Shown one piece after another: positions 7,007-15,632 of a stretch of 64,000 bases of DNA. This DNA is from an uncultured Collinsella sp. (GTDB lineage Bacteria > Actinomycetota > Coriobacteriia > Coriobacteriales > Coriobacteriaceae), in NCBI GenBank assembly GCA_900540995.1, contig UQHO01000003.1:24131-88130 (forward strand), written 5' to 3'. The position numbers and the translations under genes are program-made. Each line of letters begins with the position of its first letter. Within the stretch, counting starts at the first letter, position 1. The notes under the pieces were generated by a model. That model did not search any database and was not told the origin of the DNA. It saw nothing but the letters and a program-made list of their open reading frames with translations.

Positions 7007-8374
7007 CTAGCGGGGGACGTAGCGGCCGGGCTGGGCTCCGGTGGGCTCGCCGTCGCGTGCCGCCAGCACGCCGTTCACAAACACGGCCTTGGCGCGGCCA
7101 TGTGCCTCAAAGCCCTCGAGCGGCGTGTAGTCCACGGCCTGATGCTGTGTCGCGGCGCTGATCGTCCAACGCGCGCAAGGATCCCACACGCACACGTCGG
7201 CATCGGCACCCTCGGCAAGACAGCCCTTGCGCGGGTACATGCCAAACACGCGCGCCGGGTTCTCGCTCATCAAGCGGCAGAGGTCCTCGGGTCCCAGCTG
7301 TCCCTCAAAGCTCGTGGCAATCGCGACGGGACGATGCTCCACGCCGGGCCCGCCGTTGGGAATCGCGCGGAAATCGTCGCGCCCGCGGTCCTTTTGCCCG
7401 TGCAGGTTAAAGCTGCAATGATCGGTCGCAATCGTATCGATCTCGCCGGCCACAAGCGCCTCGCGCAGCGCGGCACGGTCGCCGGCATGGCGCAGCGGCG
7501 GGCTCATCACGTACTTGGCGCCCGCAAAGCCGTCCTCGCCCTGCTCCAGATAGCAGGTGTCGTCGAGCATCAGATACTGAGGGCAGGTCTCGACATAGAT
7601 ATTCTTCTGCCCGCGCGCCTTGGCCGCACGAATGGCCTCGAGCCCCAACTTGGTCGAAAGGTGCACCACGTTGACTGGGGCGTCGCCGGCCAGGTGCGCC
7701 AGATACAGCAGGCGGCTCACGGCTTCGGCCTCACACACGTCCGGGCGGCTGAGCGCATGCCCCTCGGGCCCATGAATCCCCTGCTCGTACACGCGCTTCT
7801 GCAGCTCATTCACCAGCGTACCGTTCTCGCAATGCACGCACAGTATGCCGCCAATACGCTTGAGCTCCTCGAGCACCTCGAGCGTCTCGGCATCGTCCAG
7901 GCGCAAATGATCGTAGGCAAAGTAGGTCTTAAACGACGATACGCCCGCCTCGCGCATAGCCGAAAGATCGGCGCGGTTGCGTTCATTCCACTCGGCGAGT
8001 GCCATATGAAAGGCGTAGTTGGCCGTGCAGGTTCCGTCGGCACGGCGATGCCACTCGGCCAAGGCATCGGGCATGGTCACGCCGCGGTCGGCCGTCGCGT
8101 AGTCCACGATGGTCGTCGTACCGCCGCAGGCAGCCGCACGCGTGCCGGTTTCAAAGCTATCGGCTGTCCAATCCATGCCGGTCCAGCACTGCATGTGCGT
8201 GTGGCCGTCGATAAAGCCGGGAAACACCCAGCAGCCCGCGGCGTCCTCGACGGTATCGTCGGCGCCCGGCTCAATCGCCGCGGCAATCCGCACGATCTTA
8301 TCGCCCTCCATGGCAAGATCGGCGCGGCGAAGCCCCTGGGGCGTCACGAGCGCGCCGTTTTTGATGATGATCAT
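7007..8374 (-). CDS. hydA: Dihydropyrimidinase/hydantoinase-family amidohydrolase
   Basis: Cyclic-amide hydrolase of 455 residues in the dihydropyrimidinase (D-hydantoinase) family. These enzymes open cyclic ureides using two metal ions bridged by a carboxylated lysine. The metal site is visible: HTH at 58-60, the likely carboxylated lysine K149 in SSFKTYFAY, VHCENG, VHLS, and the catalytic IATDHC. It lies 8 bases after mocA. In purine/urate-degrading gene sets this family is proposed to open a ring intermediate. The true substrate cannot be told from sequence; hydantoin, dihydropyrimidine or a purine-derived ureide are all possible. Confidence 0.85.
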   Translation of the reverse strand: MIIIKNGALVTPQGLRRADLAMEGDKIVRIAAAIEPGADDTVEDAAGCWVFPGFIDGHTHMQCWTGMDWTADSFETGTRAAACGGTTTIVDYATADRGVTMPDALAEWHRRADGTCTANYAFHMALAEWNERNRADLSAMREAGVSSFKTYFAYDHLRLDDAETLEVLEELKRIGGILCVHCENGTLVNELQKRVYEQGIHGPEGHALSRPDVCEAEAVSRLLYLAHLAGDAPVNVVHLSTKLGLEAIRAAKARGQKNIYVETCPQYLMLDDTCYLEQGEDGFAGAKYVMSPPLRHAGDRAALREALVAGEIDTIATDHCSFNLHGQKDRGRDDFRAIPNGGPGVEHRPVAIATSFEGQLGPEDLCRLMSENPARVFGMYPRKGCLAEGADADVCVWDPCARWTISAATQHQAVDYTPLEGFEAHGRAKAVFVNGVLAARDGEPTGAQPGRYVPR

Positions 8375-8382
8375 GTTGCTCC

Positions 8383-8997
8383 TTATCGATTCATACAGTT
8401 GGCCACGCGATCAAAATACGAGCAGGCGGCAATATGCTCCGCTATGCGTCGCTGTCCCTTGGCGGTATCGACATCCCACAGCTCGTAGGCACGCGCTTCG
8501 ACCAGCGTGACGTCGACGCGACCTTTGAGAATCGAACCGCCGCCGTCCTTGCCCTCAAGACACATAAGTGCATCGAACAGTTCCGCCGGAAAGAGCACCG
8601 GACTCGAAGGCTCACCGCTGCACGCCAAGCGCACCGGATGTTTGCGGCCACGCTCGTCAAACGCGTGAACCATGGCATCAAAAGAATCCGCGCTCACAAG
8701 CGGCTGGTCGCCCGGCAAAAAGAGGCAACCTTTCCAGTTGCGTTCGACTCCCCACGAAAGGCCCGCACGGACGCTTTCGCTGCGCAGCTCGCCATCGTGC
8801 AGCACGCACGGGCAATGCTTGTCCTCGCAAATCTGGGCGACCTCGGGCCAACGCGTCGAGACCACAACGTCAAAGCCCCGGGGAACCGAATCGATGGTCC
8901 GGGCAATCAGCGGCTCGCCATAGATATCGGCAAGCATCTTGTTAGAGCCAAACCGCTTGCCCTCGCCCGAGGCCATAATGACGCATCCAAGTTTCAT
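8383..8997 (-). CDS. mocA: MocA-like molybdenum cofactor nucleotidyltransferase
   Basis: Protein of 204 residues with the MobA/MocA nucleotidyltransferase fold. It starts MKLGCVIMASGEGKRFGSNK, the GxxxRFGxNK nucleotide-binding loop, and has LPGDQPLV, the metal-binding aspartate motif. In xanthine-dehydrogenase clusters this family adds CMP to molybdopterin, giving the cytosine dinucleotide cofactor. The start at 8997 was chosen over an upstream ATG at 9051 because GGGGAGGT lies just before it and the fold begins there. It heads a two-gene unit with the dihydropyrimidinase. Confidence 0.82.
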   Translation of the reverse strand: MKLGCVIMASGEGKRFGSNKMLADIYGEPLIARTIDSVPRGFDVVVSTRWPEVAQICEDKHCPCVLHDGELRSESVRAGLSWGVERNWKGCLFLPGDQPLVSADSFDAMVHAFDERGRKHPVRLACSGEPSSPVLFPAELFDALMCLEGKDGGGSILKGRVDVTLVEARAYELWDVDTAKGQRRIAEHIAACSYFDRVANCMNR

Positions 8998-9084
8998 GGT
9001 GATACCTCCCCTGAAACCATCGTACCCATAACTCGCGCCGCGGGCATCCACATCGAAAGCACTTATCCCGCACGCCCGCGATGC

Positions 9085-9123
9085 AAAAAAGGGGCACCCC
9101 GCCGATTGGCAGAGCGCCCCCTT
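9085..9123 (-). terminator. Terminator after ygeW
   Basis: On the minus strand a GC-rich stem (GGGGGC to GCCCC, with an inner GCC/GGC pairing) is followed at once by six Ts (9085-9090). It lies 25 bases beyond the ygeW stop and before the mocA start, so it ends the ygeX-ygeY-ygeW message. Confidence 0.75.
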
Positions 9124-9147
9124 TACATGGCTTACCTCAACCCGGCT

Positions 9148-10350
9148 TTAGGCCTGGAGCCAACGAGCGGTGTTGCGCTCGTCGAGGGCCTTGAGGGTAG
9201 CGGCGGGATCGGCAACCTTCTGCAGGAACATCATGGCAGCGATGGCGTACGGCTTGTAGCTGGCCTCCTTGTACATGCCCACGCGGTGCATGTCGAAGAC
9301 GTCGGCGTTAACCTCGCCGTGCTCGCAGGAGACACCGGAGATGTCGGCGGGCAGCGGGTGCATAAAGATGGTGTCCTGGCCGTTGGCAGTCTTCTCCATG
9401 AGCTCGGTCGTAGAGCACCAGTCCTGATGGGTGGCGTTCTGGGCGAGCAGCTCCTTCTCGAGCGCAGCGATGCCGGCGTCGTCGCCCTCGGCGTACAGGT
9501 TGGTACGCTTCTCCATGGCGGCAAACGGAGCCCAGCTCTTGGGGATCACGATGTCGGCGCCCTCGAAGGCCTCGGCCATGGTGTTGACCTGCTTAAAGGT
9601 GGTGCCGGACTCGGCGGCATAGCCCTTGGCGCGCTCGACGACCTCGGGCATGAGGTCGTAGCCCTCGGGGTGGGCCAGGGTGACGTCCATGCCAAAGCGG
9701 GGCAGCAGGCTGATCAGCGACTGCGGGCAGGACAGCGGCTTGCCGTAAGAGGGCGAATAGGCCCAGGTGACGGCAACCTTCTTGCCCTTGAGGTTCTCGA
9801 GGCCGCCAAACTCGTTGATGAGGTAGAGCATGTCGGCAGAGGACTGCGTGGGGTGATCGGAGTCGGACTGCAGGGAAATAAGCGTGGGACGGTGATCCAG
9901 AACGCCGTCCTCGTAGGCCTGCTGCACGGACTCGGAGACCTCGGCCATGTAGGCATCGCCCTTGCCGATGTACATGTCATCGCGGATGCCGATGACGTCG
10001 GCCATGAAGGAGATCATGGTAGCGGTCTCGCGGACGGTCTCGCCGTGGGCGATCTGGGACTTCTTCTCGTCCAGGTCCTGCAGCTCAAGGCCGAGCAGGT
10101 TGGCGGCCTTAGAGAAAGAGAAGCGCGTACGGGTGGAGTTGTCGCGGAACAGGGAGACTGCCAGGCCCGAGTCGAAGATCTTGGACGAGACGTTGTTCTC
10201 GCGCAGCTCGCGCAGGGCGTCGGCGACGATGTAGAGCGCCTTGAGCTCGTCGGTGGTCTTGTCCCAAGTGTGCAGGAAGTCGCTACCGTACATACCCTTA
10301 AAATCGAGGCCGTTCAGCTGCTCGACGAGCTCGGTAAACTTAGCGTCCAT
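9148..10350 (-). CDS. ygeW: YgeW-family knotted carbamoyltransferase
   Basis: Transcarbamylase-family protein of 400 residues. The carbamoyl-phosphate-binding STRTR motif is at 72-76 and a HPLPAD motif lies in the C-terminal domain. The knotted YgeW family is distinct from ornithine and aspartate transcarbamylases, and its amino substrate is unsettled. It is found next to ygeX and ygeY in purine and selenium-hydroxylase clusters, where it may act on a carbamoyl-carrying intermediate. The start at 10350 was chosen because AGAAAGGACA precedes it; the open frame extends 62 codons further upstream without a family match. A terminator follows. Confidence 0.9.
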   Translation of the reverse strand: MDAKFTELVEQLNGLDFKGMYGSDFLHTWDKTTDELKALYIVADALRELRENNVSSKIFDSGLAVSLFRDNSTRTRFSFSKAANLLGLELQDLDEKKSQIAHGETVRETATMISFMADVIGIRDDMYIGKGDAYMAEVSESVQQAYEDGVLDHRPTLISLQSDSDHPTQSSADMLYLINEFGGLENLKGKKVAVTWAYSPSYGKPLSCPQSLISLLPRFGMDVTLAHPEGYDLMPEVVERAKGYAAESGTTFKQVNTMAEAFEGADIVIPKSWAPFAAMEKRTNLYAEGDDAGIAALEKELLAQNATHQDWCSTTELMEKTANGQDTIFMHPLPADISGVSCEHGEVNADVFDMHRVGMYKEASYKPYAIAAMMFLQKVADPAATLKALDERNTARWLQA

Positions 10351-10504
10351 GGAAATGTCCTTTCTAAAGATGAAACGATCGCAATGAGTAGATGTGCTCC
10401 GGCATGCGCGTGTGGCTAGAACATGCAGAGCACCATGACGAGGACCCGCCACCGTTGAGGAAGCATGGGAGATAACGACCGCGGGCCCCAAGTCAACAGG
10501 GGGT

Positions 10505-10529
10505 GCCGGGGACACGAGCGTCCCCCGGC
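10505..10529 (-). other. Intercistronic hairpin between ygeY and ygeW
   Basis: A GC-rich inverted repeat (GCCGGGG and its complement, with one bulge) lies 23 bases after the ygeY stop, in the 201-base gap before ygeW. No U-run follows. It could protect the ygeY end of the message or reduce read-through; otherwise the gap shows no gene. Confidence 0.45.
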
Positions 10530-10551
10530 TCAACAAAATCGAGGAATGGGA

Positions 10552-11937
10552 CTAATCGATCTTGTTGTTGGTCAGACCGGCACGGAACACGGTGGCGTCG
10601 CCATCGGCCTGGCTCGGATCGTAGAGGTTCAGGGCAGCCACATACATGGCGGCAGCGGTGACCAGGTCGTCCTTGTAGGTGACCTCGTTGGGAGCGTGAG
10701 CCTGAGACTCGGCACCCGGGCCAAAGCCCACGCAGGGGATGCCGTAGCGGCCCTGGATGGAGACGCAGTTCGTGGAGAAGGTCCACTTGTCGCACAGCGG
10801 GCGACCGGTGCGCTTGTCCATGCTGGGCTCGCAGCCGATGCGCTCGTCACCAAACATGGCCTTGTGGGCGTCGACGAGGGCCTTGACGTGCGGAGCGGTC
10901 TCCTTGTTGATCCACGTGGGGAAGTAAGCCTCGGTCTCGTAGACCTCGCCGGTCCAGGACGGACGGTCGTACATGTACATGGAGACCTTCACGTCGTCGC
11001 CGTACTTCTTGGCAGCCGGCAGGTTGCGGATCTCGTCCAGGCAGGACTCCCAGGTCTCGCCGGCGGTCATGCGACGGTCGATGGAGATGGCGCAGGAGTC
11101 GGCCACGGCGCAACGGCTGGGGCTGGTGTAGAAGATCTGGCTGACGGTGCAGGTGCCGCGGCCCAGGAAGCGGGCATCCTCGAAGTGCTCGGGATTGTAC
11201 TTGGGGTCGAGCATCTTGACGAGACCCTTGATGTCGGTCGACTCGTCGCAGCCGTTGTTGTTGAGGGCGCGGACGTCGGCGATGATGTCGGCCATCTTGT
11301 AGATGGCGTTGTCGCCGCGGTCGGGAGCGGAGCCGTGGCAGGAGGTGCCGTGAACGTCGACGCGGATCTCCATGCGGCCGCGGTGACCGCGGTAGATGCC
11401 GCCGTCGGTGGGCTCGGTGGAAATGACGAACTCGGGCTTAATGCCGTCCTTGTTGTAGATGTACTGCCAGCACATGCCGTCGCAGTCCTCTTCCTGGACG
11501 GTGCCGACGACCATGATCTTGTAGCCCTCGGGGATGAGGCCCATGTCCTTCATCATCTTGGCAGCGTAGGTAGCAGAAGCCATGCCGCCCTCCTGGTCGG
11601 AGCCGCCGCGGCCGTAGATGATCTCGTCGGTCTCGTAGCCCTCATAGGGATCGGCGTCCCAGTTCTCGATGTTGCCGATGCCGACAGTGTCGATGTGGGA
11701 GTCGATGGCGATGATCTTGTCGCCCTCGCCCATAAAGCCCATGACGTTGCCCAGGCCGTCGACCTTGACCTCGTCATAGCCAAGGCTCTCCATCTCGGCC
11801 TTGATGCAAGCGACAACCTCGCCCTCCTCGCAGGACTCAGAGGGATGGGAGATCATAGCGCGCAGGAAGCGAGTCATATCAGCACGATGGGACTCAGCAG
11901 CAGCCTTGATAGCGTCGAAATCGAGTTCTTTAGCCAT
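10552..11937 (-). CDS. ygeY: YgeY-family M20 metallohydrolase (selenium-metabolism linked)
   Basis: M20-type zinc hydrolase of 461 residues in the YgeY family. The metal-site motifs are IAIDSHIDTVG (first histidine and aspartate), GRGGSDQEGG, and TVQEEDCDG with the catalytic glutamate pair. The dimerisation-domain histidine lies in GTSCHGSAPDRG. Members are annotated as a hydrolase or deacylase of unknown substrate and travel with ygeX and ygeW. In this context it probably hydrolyses an amide intermediate made during purine breakdown (inference). It lies 74 bases after ygeX on the same strand. Confidence 0.9.
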   Translation of the reverse strand: MAKELDFDAIKAAAESHRADMTRFLRAMISHPSESCEEGEVVACIKAEMESLGYDEVKVDGLGNVMGFMGEGDKIIAIDSHIDTVGIGNIENWDADPYEGYETDEIIYGRGGSDQEGGMASATYAAKMMKDMGLIPEGYKIMVVGTVQEEDCDGMCWQYIYNKDGIKPEFVISTEPTDGGIYRGHRGRMEIRVDVHGTSCHGSAPDRGDNAIYKMADIIADVRALNNNGCDESTDIKGLVKMLDPKYNPEHFEDARFLGRGTCTVSQIFYTSPSRCAVADSCAISIDRRMTAGETWESCLDEIRNLPAAKKYGDDVKVSMYMYDRPSWTGEVYETEAYFPTWINKETAPHVKALVDAHKAMFGDERIGCEPSMDKRTGRPLCDKWTFSTNCVSIQGRYGIPCVGFGPGAESQAHAPNEVTYKDDLVTAAAMYVAALNLYDPSQADGDATVFRAGLTNNKID

Positions 11938-12011
11938 TGTTCATAACCTTTCAAACGAAGGAATCTACCTGTGAGGTGGCGGAGCGATACCTATTTACTC
12001 CGCCCCAACGA

Positions 12012-13226
12012 TTAGCAAGTGGGATATTCGCCTTCCCAAACAATGCGGCGATACTGGTCGGGATCGGTGTCGCCCTCGGTGGAGAAGCAGAGCACGGAGC
12101 TCGTCTTGTCCAGGCCGATGAGCTCCTTGAGCTCGGCGTACTCGGGATCGAGCATGATGGTCTCGACCAGGCCGGTGGTCACTGCGCCGGACTCGCCGGA
12201 GATGACGCGCGGGTCGCCCTTCTCGGGAGCGCCCAGGGTACGCATGCCGCGAGCGGTGACCCAGTCGGGGCAAGACACGAAGGCGGTGGTGTGGTTGCGC
12301 AGGATATCCCAGCCCAGGATGTTGGGCTCGCCGCAGCACAGGCCGGCCATGATGGAAGGCATGTCGCCGTCCACGATACGCGGATCGCCATCGCCGGCGG
12401 CAGCACCCTTGTACAGGCAGGCGGCAGGCGCGCACTCGACCACAACAAAGGTCGGCGGGTTATCGGGATACAGGTTGGTGAAGTAGCCCACCACGGCGCC
12501 GGCCAGCGAGCCCACGCCAGCCTGGACAAAGACGTGCGTCGGGCGGTTGATGGCCATCTCGCGCAGCTGCTCGGCAGCCTCGGAAGCCATGGTGCCGTAG
12601 CCCTCCATGATCCAAGACGGGATCTTCTCGTAGCCCTCCCAGGCGGTGTCCTGAACGATAACGCCGCGCTCGCAGGCGTCGGCCTCGGCGGCCGCCATGC
12701 GCACGCACTCGTCGTAGTTGACCTCTTCGATGGTCACCGTGGCGCCCTCGGCGGCGATGTTATCGAAGCGGGGCTTGGTGGAACCCTTGGGCATGTGCAC
12801 GACAGCCTTCTGGCCCAGCTTGTTGGCAGCCCATGCCACGCCGCGGCCATGGTTGCCGTCGGTGGCGGTAAAGAAGGTAGCCTGGCCAAAGTCCTTGGCA
12901 AGCTGATCGGAAGTCAGGTAATCGAAGGTGCACTCGGCAACGTCCTTGCCGGTCTCGTCGGCAATGTAGTTGGCCATGGCAAACGAGCCGCCCAGGACCT
13001 TAAAGGCGTTGAGGCCAAAGCGATAGCTCTCGTCCTTAACGCACAGGTTGGACAGGCCCAGACGCGCGGCCTGGCCGTCCAGGCGGGCAAGCGGAGTGAC
13101 GGTGTACTGGGGGAACGACTGGTGGAAGGCGCGGGCCTTCTTCACGTGGTCGAGACTCATGATTCCCAAGTGCTTGTCATCGCTCTTGGGCATCGTGTTG
13201 CTCGCCCACTGGATCTTATCGGCCAT
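12012..13226 (-). CDS. ygeX: Diaminopropionate ammonia-lyase
   Basis: PLP enzyme of 404 residues in the diaminopropionate ammonia-lyase (YgeX/DpaL) family. The family splits 2,3-diaminopropionate into pyruvate and ammonia. The PLP lysine is K76 in RFGLNAFKVLGGSFA and the glycine-rich phosphate-binding segment is QAGVGSLAGAVVGY. It heads the ygeX-ygeY-ygeW message. In anaerobic urate/purine catabolism this step is thought to release usable pyruvate and nitrogen. A YheO-type regulator is divergent from it, with paired operator-like repeats between them. Confidence 0.92.
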   Translation of the reverse strand: MADKIQWASNTMPKSDDKHLGIMSLDHVKKARAFHQSFPQYTVTPLARLDGQAARLGLSNLCVKDESYRFGLNAFKVLGGSFAMANYIADETGKDVAECTFDYLTSDQLAKDFGQATFFTATDGNHGRGVAWAANKLGQKAVVHMPKGSTKPRFDNIAAEGATVTIEEVNYDECVRMAAAEADACERGVIVQDTAWEGYEKIPSWIMEGYGTMASEAAEQLREMAINRPTHVFVQAGVGSLAGAVVGYFTNLYPDNPPTFVVVECAPAACLYKGAAAGDGDPRIVDGDMPSIMAGLCCGEPNILGWDILRNHTTAFVSCPDWVTARGMRTLGAPEKGDPRVISGESGAVTTGLVETIMLDPEYAELKELIGLDKTSSVLCFSTEGDTDPDQYRRIVWEGEYPTC

Positions 13227-13318
13227 ACGGTGAACTCCTTAGGTTCTCTCTTGCCGGCCCCCGCATACGCGTTTCAGCCCGATCCCATTCACACGGCTGA
13301 ACTTTTATGTGGATGCCA

Positions 13319-13384
13319 AACAAAAAGTTTGTTAGTAATGTTCTATCACACTTTTTGATTGGCATACCTAACGAATTGTTTGTT
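13319..13384. promoter_or_regulatory. Paired inverted operator-like motifs between ygeX and its regulator
   Basis: The 17-base motif AACAAAAAGTTTGTTAG at 13319-13335 recurs in inverted orientation at 13368-13384, matching at 14 of 17 positions. The first copy is itself a palindrome (AACAAA, 3 bases, TTTGTT). They sit in the 277-base divergent gap between ygeX and the regulator gene at 13504. They are good candidates for the binding site of that regulator, unproven. Confidence 0.5.
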
Positions 13385-13503
13385 GCCGTAATCGGTACTT
13401 TTTCGCCGCCGAACGGTCACATAACGCAGCGACGCTTTCGTTATTTGCGAACAGGTGTGGTTTATGGCACAGTGAGCCCAAACTAATTTTTAGGAAGGTA
13501 CCC

Positions 13504-14157
13504 ATGACCCCCGCACAGATTGAGTTTTACAAGCGCCTCGCACACGGCCTGGCGCTCCAATTTGGCCCCAACTGCGAAGTCGTCGTCCACGATCTGGAGA
13601 CCGAGGACGTAGACCACTCCATCGTAGTGATCGAAAACGGCCACGTCAGCGGGCGCAAACTGGGTGACGGCCCCAGCCATATCGTGTTTGAGTCCATGCA
13701 CGAGGGCGCCACCGATGTACACGACCGCGAGCCGTACCTCACTAAAACCACCGACGGTAAGCTGCTCAAGTCCTCGACGATCTTTATCCGCAACGATGAG
13801 GGCAAACCCGTCGGCATTTTGGGCATCAACTTTGACATTACGCTTATGAAGGCTTTTGAGCGTTCGCTCGACGCCTTTACCGGCACCGGCGGCACGGGCT
13901 ATACCGAGCCCGAGCCCATTACCAAGAACATCGGCGACCTGCTCGAGGACCTGCTGCACGAGTGCGAGCAGTTTGTGGGCAAGCCCGCGGCACTCATGAC
14001 CAAAGACGAGCGCATTCGTGCCATTGGCTACCTCGACCGTCGCGGCGCCTTCCTCATTTCCAAGTCGAGCGAGCGCGCCTGCGAGTTCTTTGGCATCTCC
14101 AAATACAGCTTCTATAGCTACCTCAATGAGGCCAAGGCGGCGGCCGGCGACAAGTAG
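13504..14157 (+). CDS. YheO-type PAS-like plus helix-turn-helix transcriptional regulator
   Basis: Cytoplasmic regulator of 217 residues. An N-terminal YheO-like sensor domain (roughly 10-120) has CEVVVHDLE, then IENGHVSGRKLGD and VGILGINFDITLM. A C-terminal helix-turn-helix (about 165-210) has RGAFLISKSSERACEFFGIS then KYSFYSYLNE. GGAAGGTACCC precedes the ATG. It is divergent from ygeX, the classical place for a local regulator. A paralogue of the same architecture is at 33792-34448, at the other edge of the cluster. The ligand is unknown; a purine or pathway intermediate is plausible. Confidence 0.85.
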   Translation: MTPAQIEFYKRLAHGLALQFGPNCEVVVHDLETEDVDHSIVVIENGHVSGRKLGDGPSHIVFESMHEGATDVHDREPYLTKTTDGKLLKSSTIFIRNDEGKPVGILGINFDITLMKAFERSLDAFTGTGGTGYTEPEPITKNIGDLLEDLLHECEQFVGKPAALMTKDERIRAIGYLDRRGAFLISKSSERACEFFGISKYSFYSYLNEAKAAAGDK

Positions 14158-14280
14158 GCACTCGCCCGGATTGACCCTCCCCTTTTGGGCGCGAGTTCTG
14201 GAAAGCACGAATCCAAGACCGAGCCGCTTGGGAAGTTCCATATAATCGATGTCATTAATATTTCGAAAGGATGGAACAGA

Positions 14281-15267
14281 ATGGCGTTGAGCAAGGCATC
14301 ATGCACCGGTCGCGGATTGATTCCGGCAATTGGTGGACATGTGCACCGCATGTTCGATGAGAGTGAAGACGACCTGTTTTCGCTGAGCCTTGACGACGTG
14401 ATGAATGATCGCCCGTGGACCGCCGACGAACTCATGGGCGGCGGGACTCGCCCGTCAAACCCCAATCCCGCACTTGCGCCTAAGACCGCATCTGCGCCGA
14501 CTCCTGCGCAGTTGGCTGTTTCGACGCCCGCGCCTACGCCCGCACCCACTTCGGCGCCCACGACCGCTCCCCGCCCCGCAAGCGACCCGTCCGAGACCGC
14601 GGCATTTCTCGCTGCAGCGACGCAGGGCAAATCGGCCGACAGCACCGTTATGTACAGCGCCCAGCAGTTGCCTGTTCCTGCGGCACGCAAGCCTCCGATC
14701 GCAAGGCTCGACGAGCCCGTTGCCCATCAGGTTGCCTACGATTCCTGGGCCACAGCCGATCTGGATGAGACCTCTACCGGCATGCCGGCGCTCGACGTTC
14801 CAGTTAACCCGCTTTTTGCCACCAACACGAGCGCCGTGGACTATGAGGGCGGTGCAGCATATTCCGATTATTCCGATGACTATGCTGGCAATGGTCGCAT
14901 CGAGACCGAGGGTTATGGCACCGCATCGAGCGATTATCTCAACGATCCGTACGCTGCCACGCCTGCACCGGAATATGACCCGGAGGCCGCGTCCGCGCCG
15001 GCGTATACCAAAAGCACGGGCGAAGAGCGCTTCGCCGATTATTACGCCAAGGAAAAGGCGCTGCGTTTCTCGGAATTTCCGCAGGCAGTCAAGGTTGCCT
15101 TTATCGCCATTGTCATTGCCCTGCTCGGTGTCATTGCGTTTGAGGGATTCCAGCTGTTCCGCGGCCCCACCCAAGCGGAGTCGGAAACCCAGCAAAAAGA
15201 GGACGATAACCAGTACCTGGACATCAACACCCTCAAGGGCGACCCCAACGACGAGGACGACGAGTAG
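14281..15267 (+). CDS. Uncharacterised acidic/proline-rich protein with one C-terminal membrane helix
   Basis: I do not recognise this 328-residue protein. After a short N-terminal region and an acidic stretch, it has a proline/alanine/threonine-rich linker (about 55-105) and then an acidic, tyrosine-rich low-complexity region. A single membrane segment (VKVAFIAIVIALLGVIAFEG, about 272-291) follows, then a highly charged 33-residue tail. There is no N-terminal signal peptide, so the long N-terminal part is probably cytoplasmic and tail-anchored. The start at 14281 was chosen for the GAAAGGATGG before it, over an in-frame ATG at 14185. Its TATAAT at 14241-14246 could be a -10 box. It marks the beginning of the accessory segment. 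Confidence 0.7.
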   Translation: MALSKASCTGRGLIPAIGGHVHRMFDESEDDLFSLSLDDVMNDRPWTADELMGGGTRPSNPNPALAPKTASAPTPAQLAVSTPAPTPAPTSAPTTAPRPASDPSETAAFLAAATQGKSADSTVMYSAQQLPVPAARKPPIARLDEPVAHQVAYDSWATADLDETSTGMPALDVPVNPLFATNTSAVDYEGGAAYSDYSDDYAGNGRIETEGYGTASSDYLNDPYAATPAPEYDPEAASAPAYTKSTGEERFADYYAKEKALRFSEFPQAVKVAFIAIVIALLGVIAFEGFQLFRGPTQAESETQQKEDDNQYLDINTLKGDPNDEDDE

Positions 15268-15632
15268 CGAGGGCTGAAGGCGACCACAGGATCCCGCATC
15301 CAGCACCGGCTTCTAAGTGCTGTTTTGGCATCCAGCTACACTTTTCCGGATAATTTGCCTATCGAATTTGACACTTTTCCGAAGTTTTAAGGTGCCTATT
15401 TCGACACTTTTCCGGATGAAAGCCGAATAATCACTTGGGAAACTAACGCCGTTCACGCGTCATTTCGCAGGCGGCGTTTGATTTCCGTCCGTACACGCTG
15501 ATAGACTTCCTCTTGCCCGCAAGCAGCGGGCGCGTTTTATCCAGAGTCGGGGTAGAGAGTTGGCTCCACGATCCCGACGCCAACCGGCCAAGAGGCACGG
15601 TGGCCCTGCCAATATCGATGAAAGGAGTCCGT
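15268..15632. other. Gene-free stretch with three 33-base-spaced repeats
   Basis: This 365-base region between two hypothetical genes holds the three-copy repeat at 15338-15416. It also holds an AACGCCG (15445-15451)/CGGCGTT (15472-15478) inverted pair followed by a short T-run, which could stop transcription from the left. The last 15 bases contain the AAAGGAG ribosome-binding site of the next gene. I see no gene in it. Confidence 0.6.
15338..15416. repeat. Three direct repeats of ACACTTTTCCG at exact 33-base spacing
   Basis: ACACTTTTCCGGA starts at 15338, ACACTTTTCCGAA at 15371 and ACACTTTTCCGGA at 15404. Bases between the copies also partly match (TTTGACAC, TTCGACAC). Iterated short repeats like these resemble the multi-repeat ends of IS21-type elements or a regulator's operator array. 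No transposase gene is present nearby. The origin is inferred only. Confidence 0.7.

Noticed and set aside
9148..10536. Longer YgeW start at 10536
   Set aside because: No family similarity upstream of MDAKFTELVE, and a ribosome-binding site precedes 10350.
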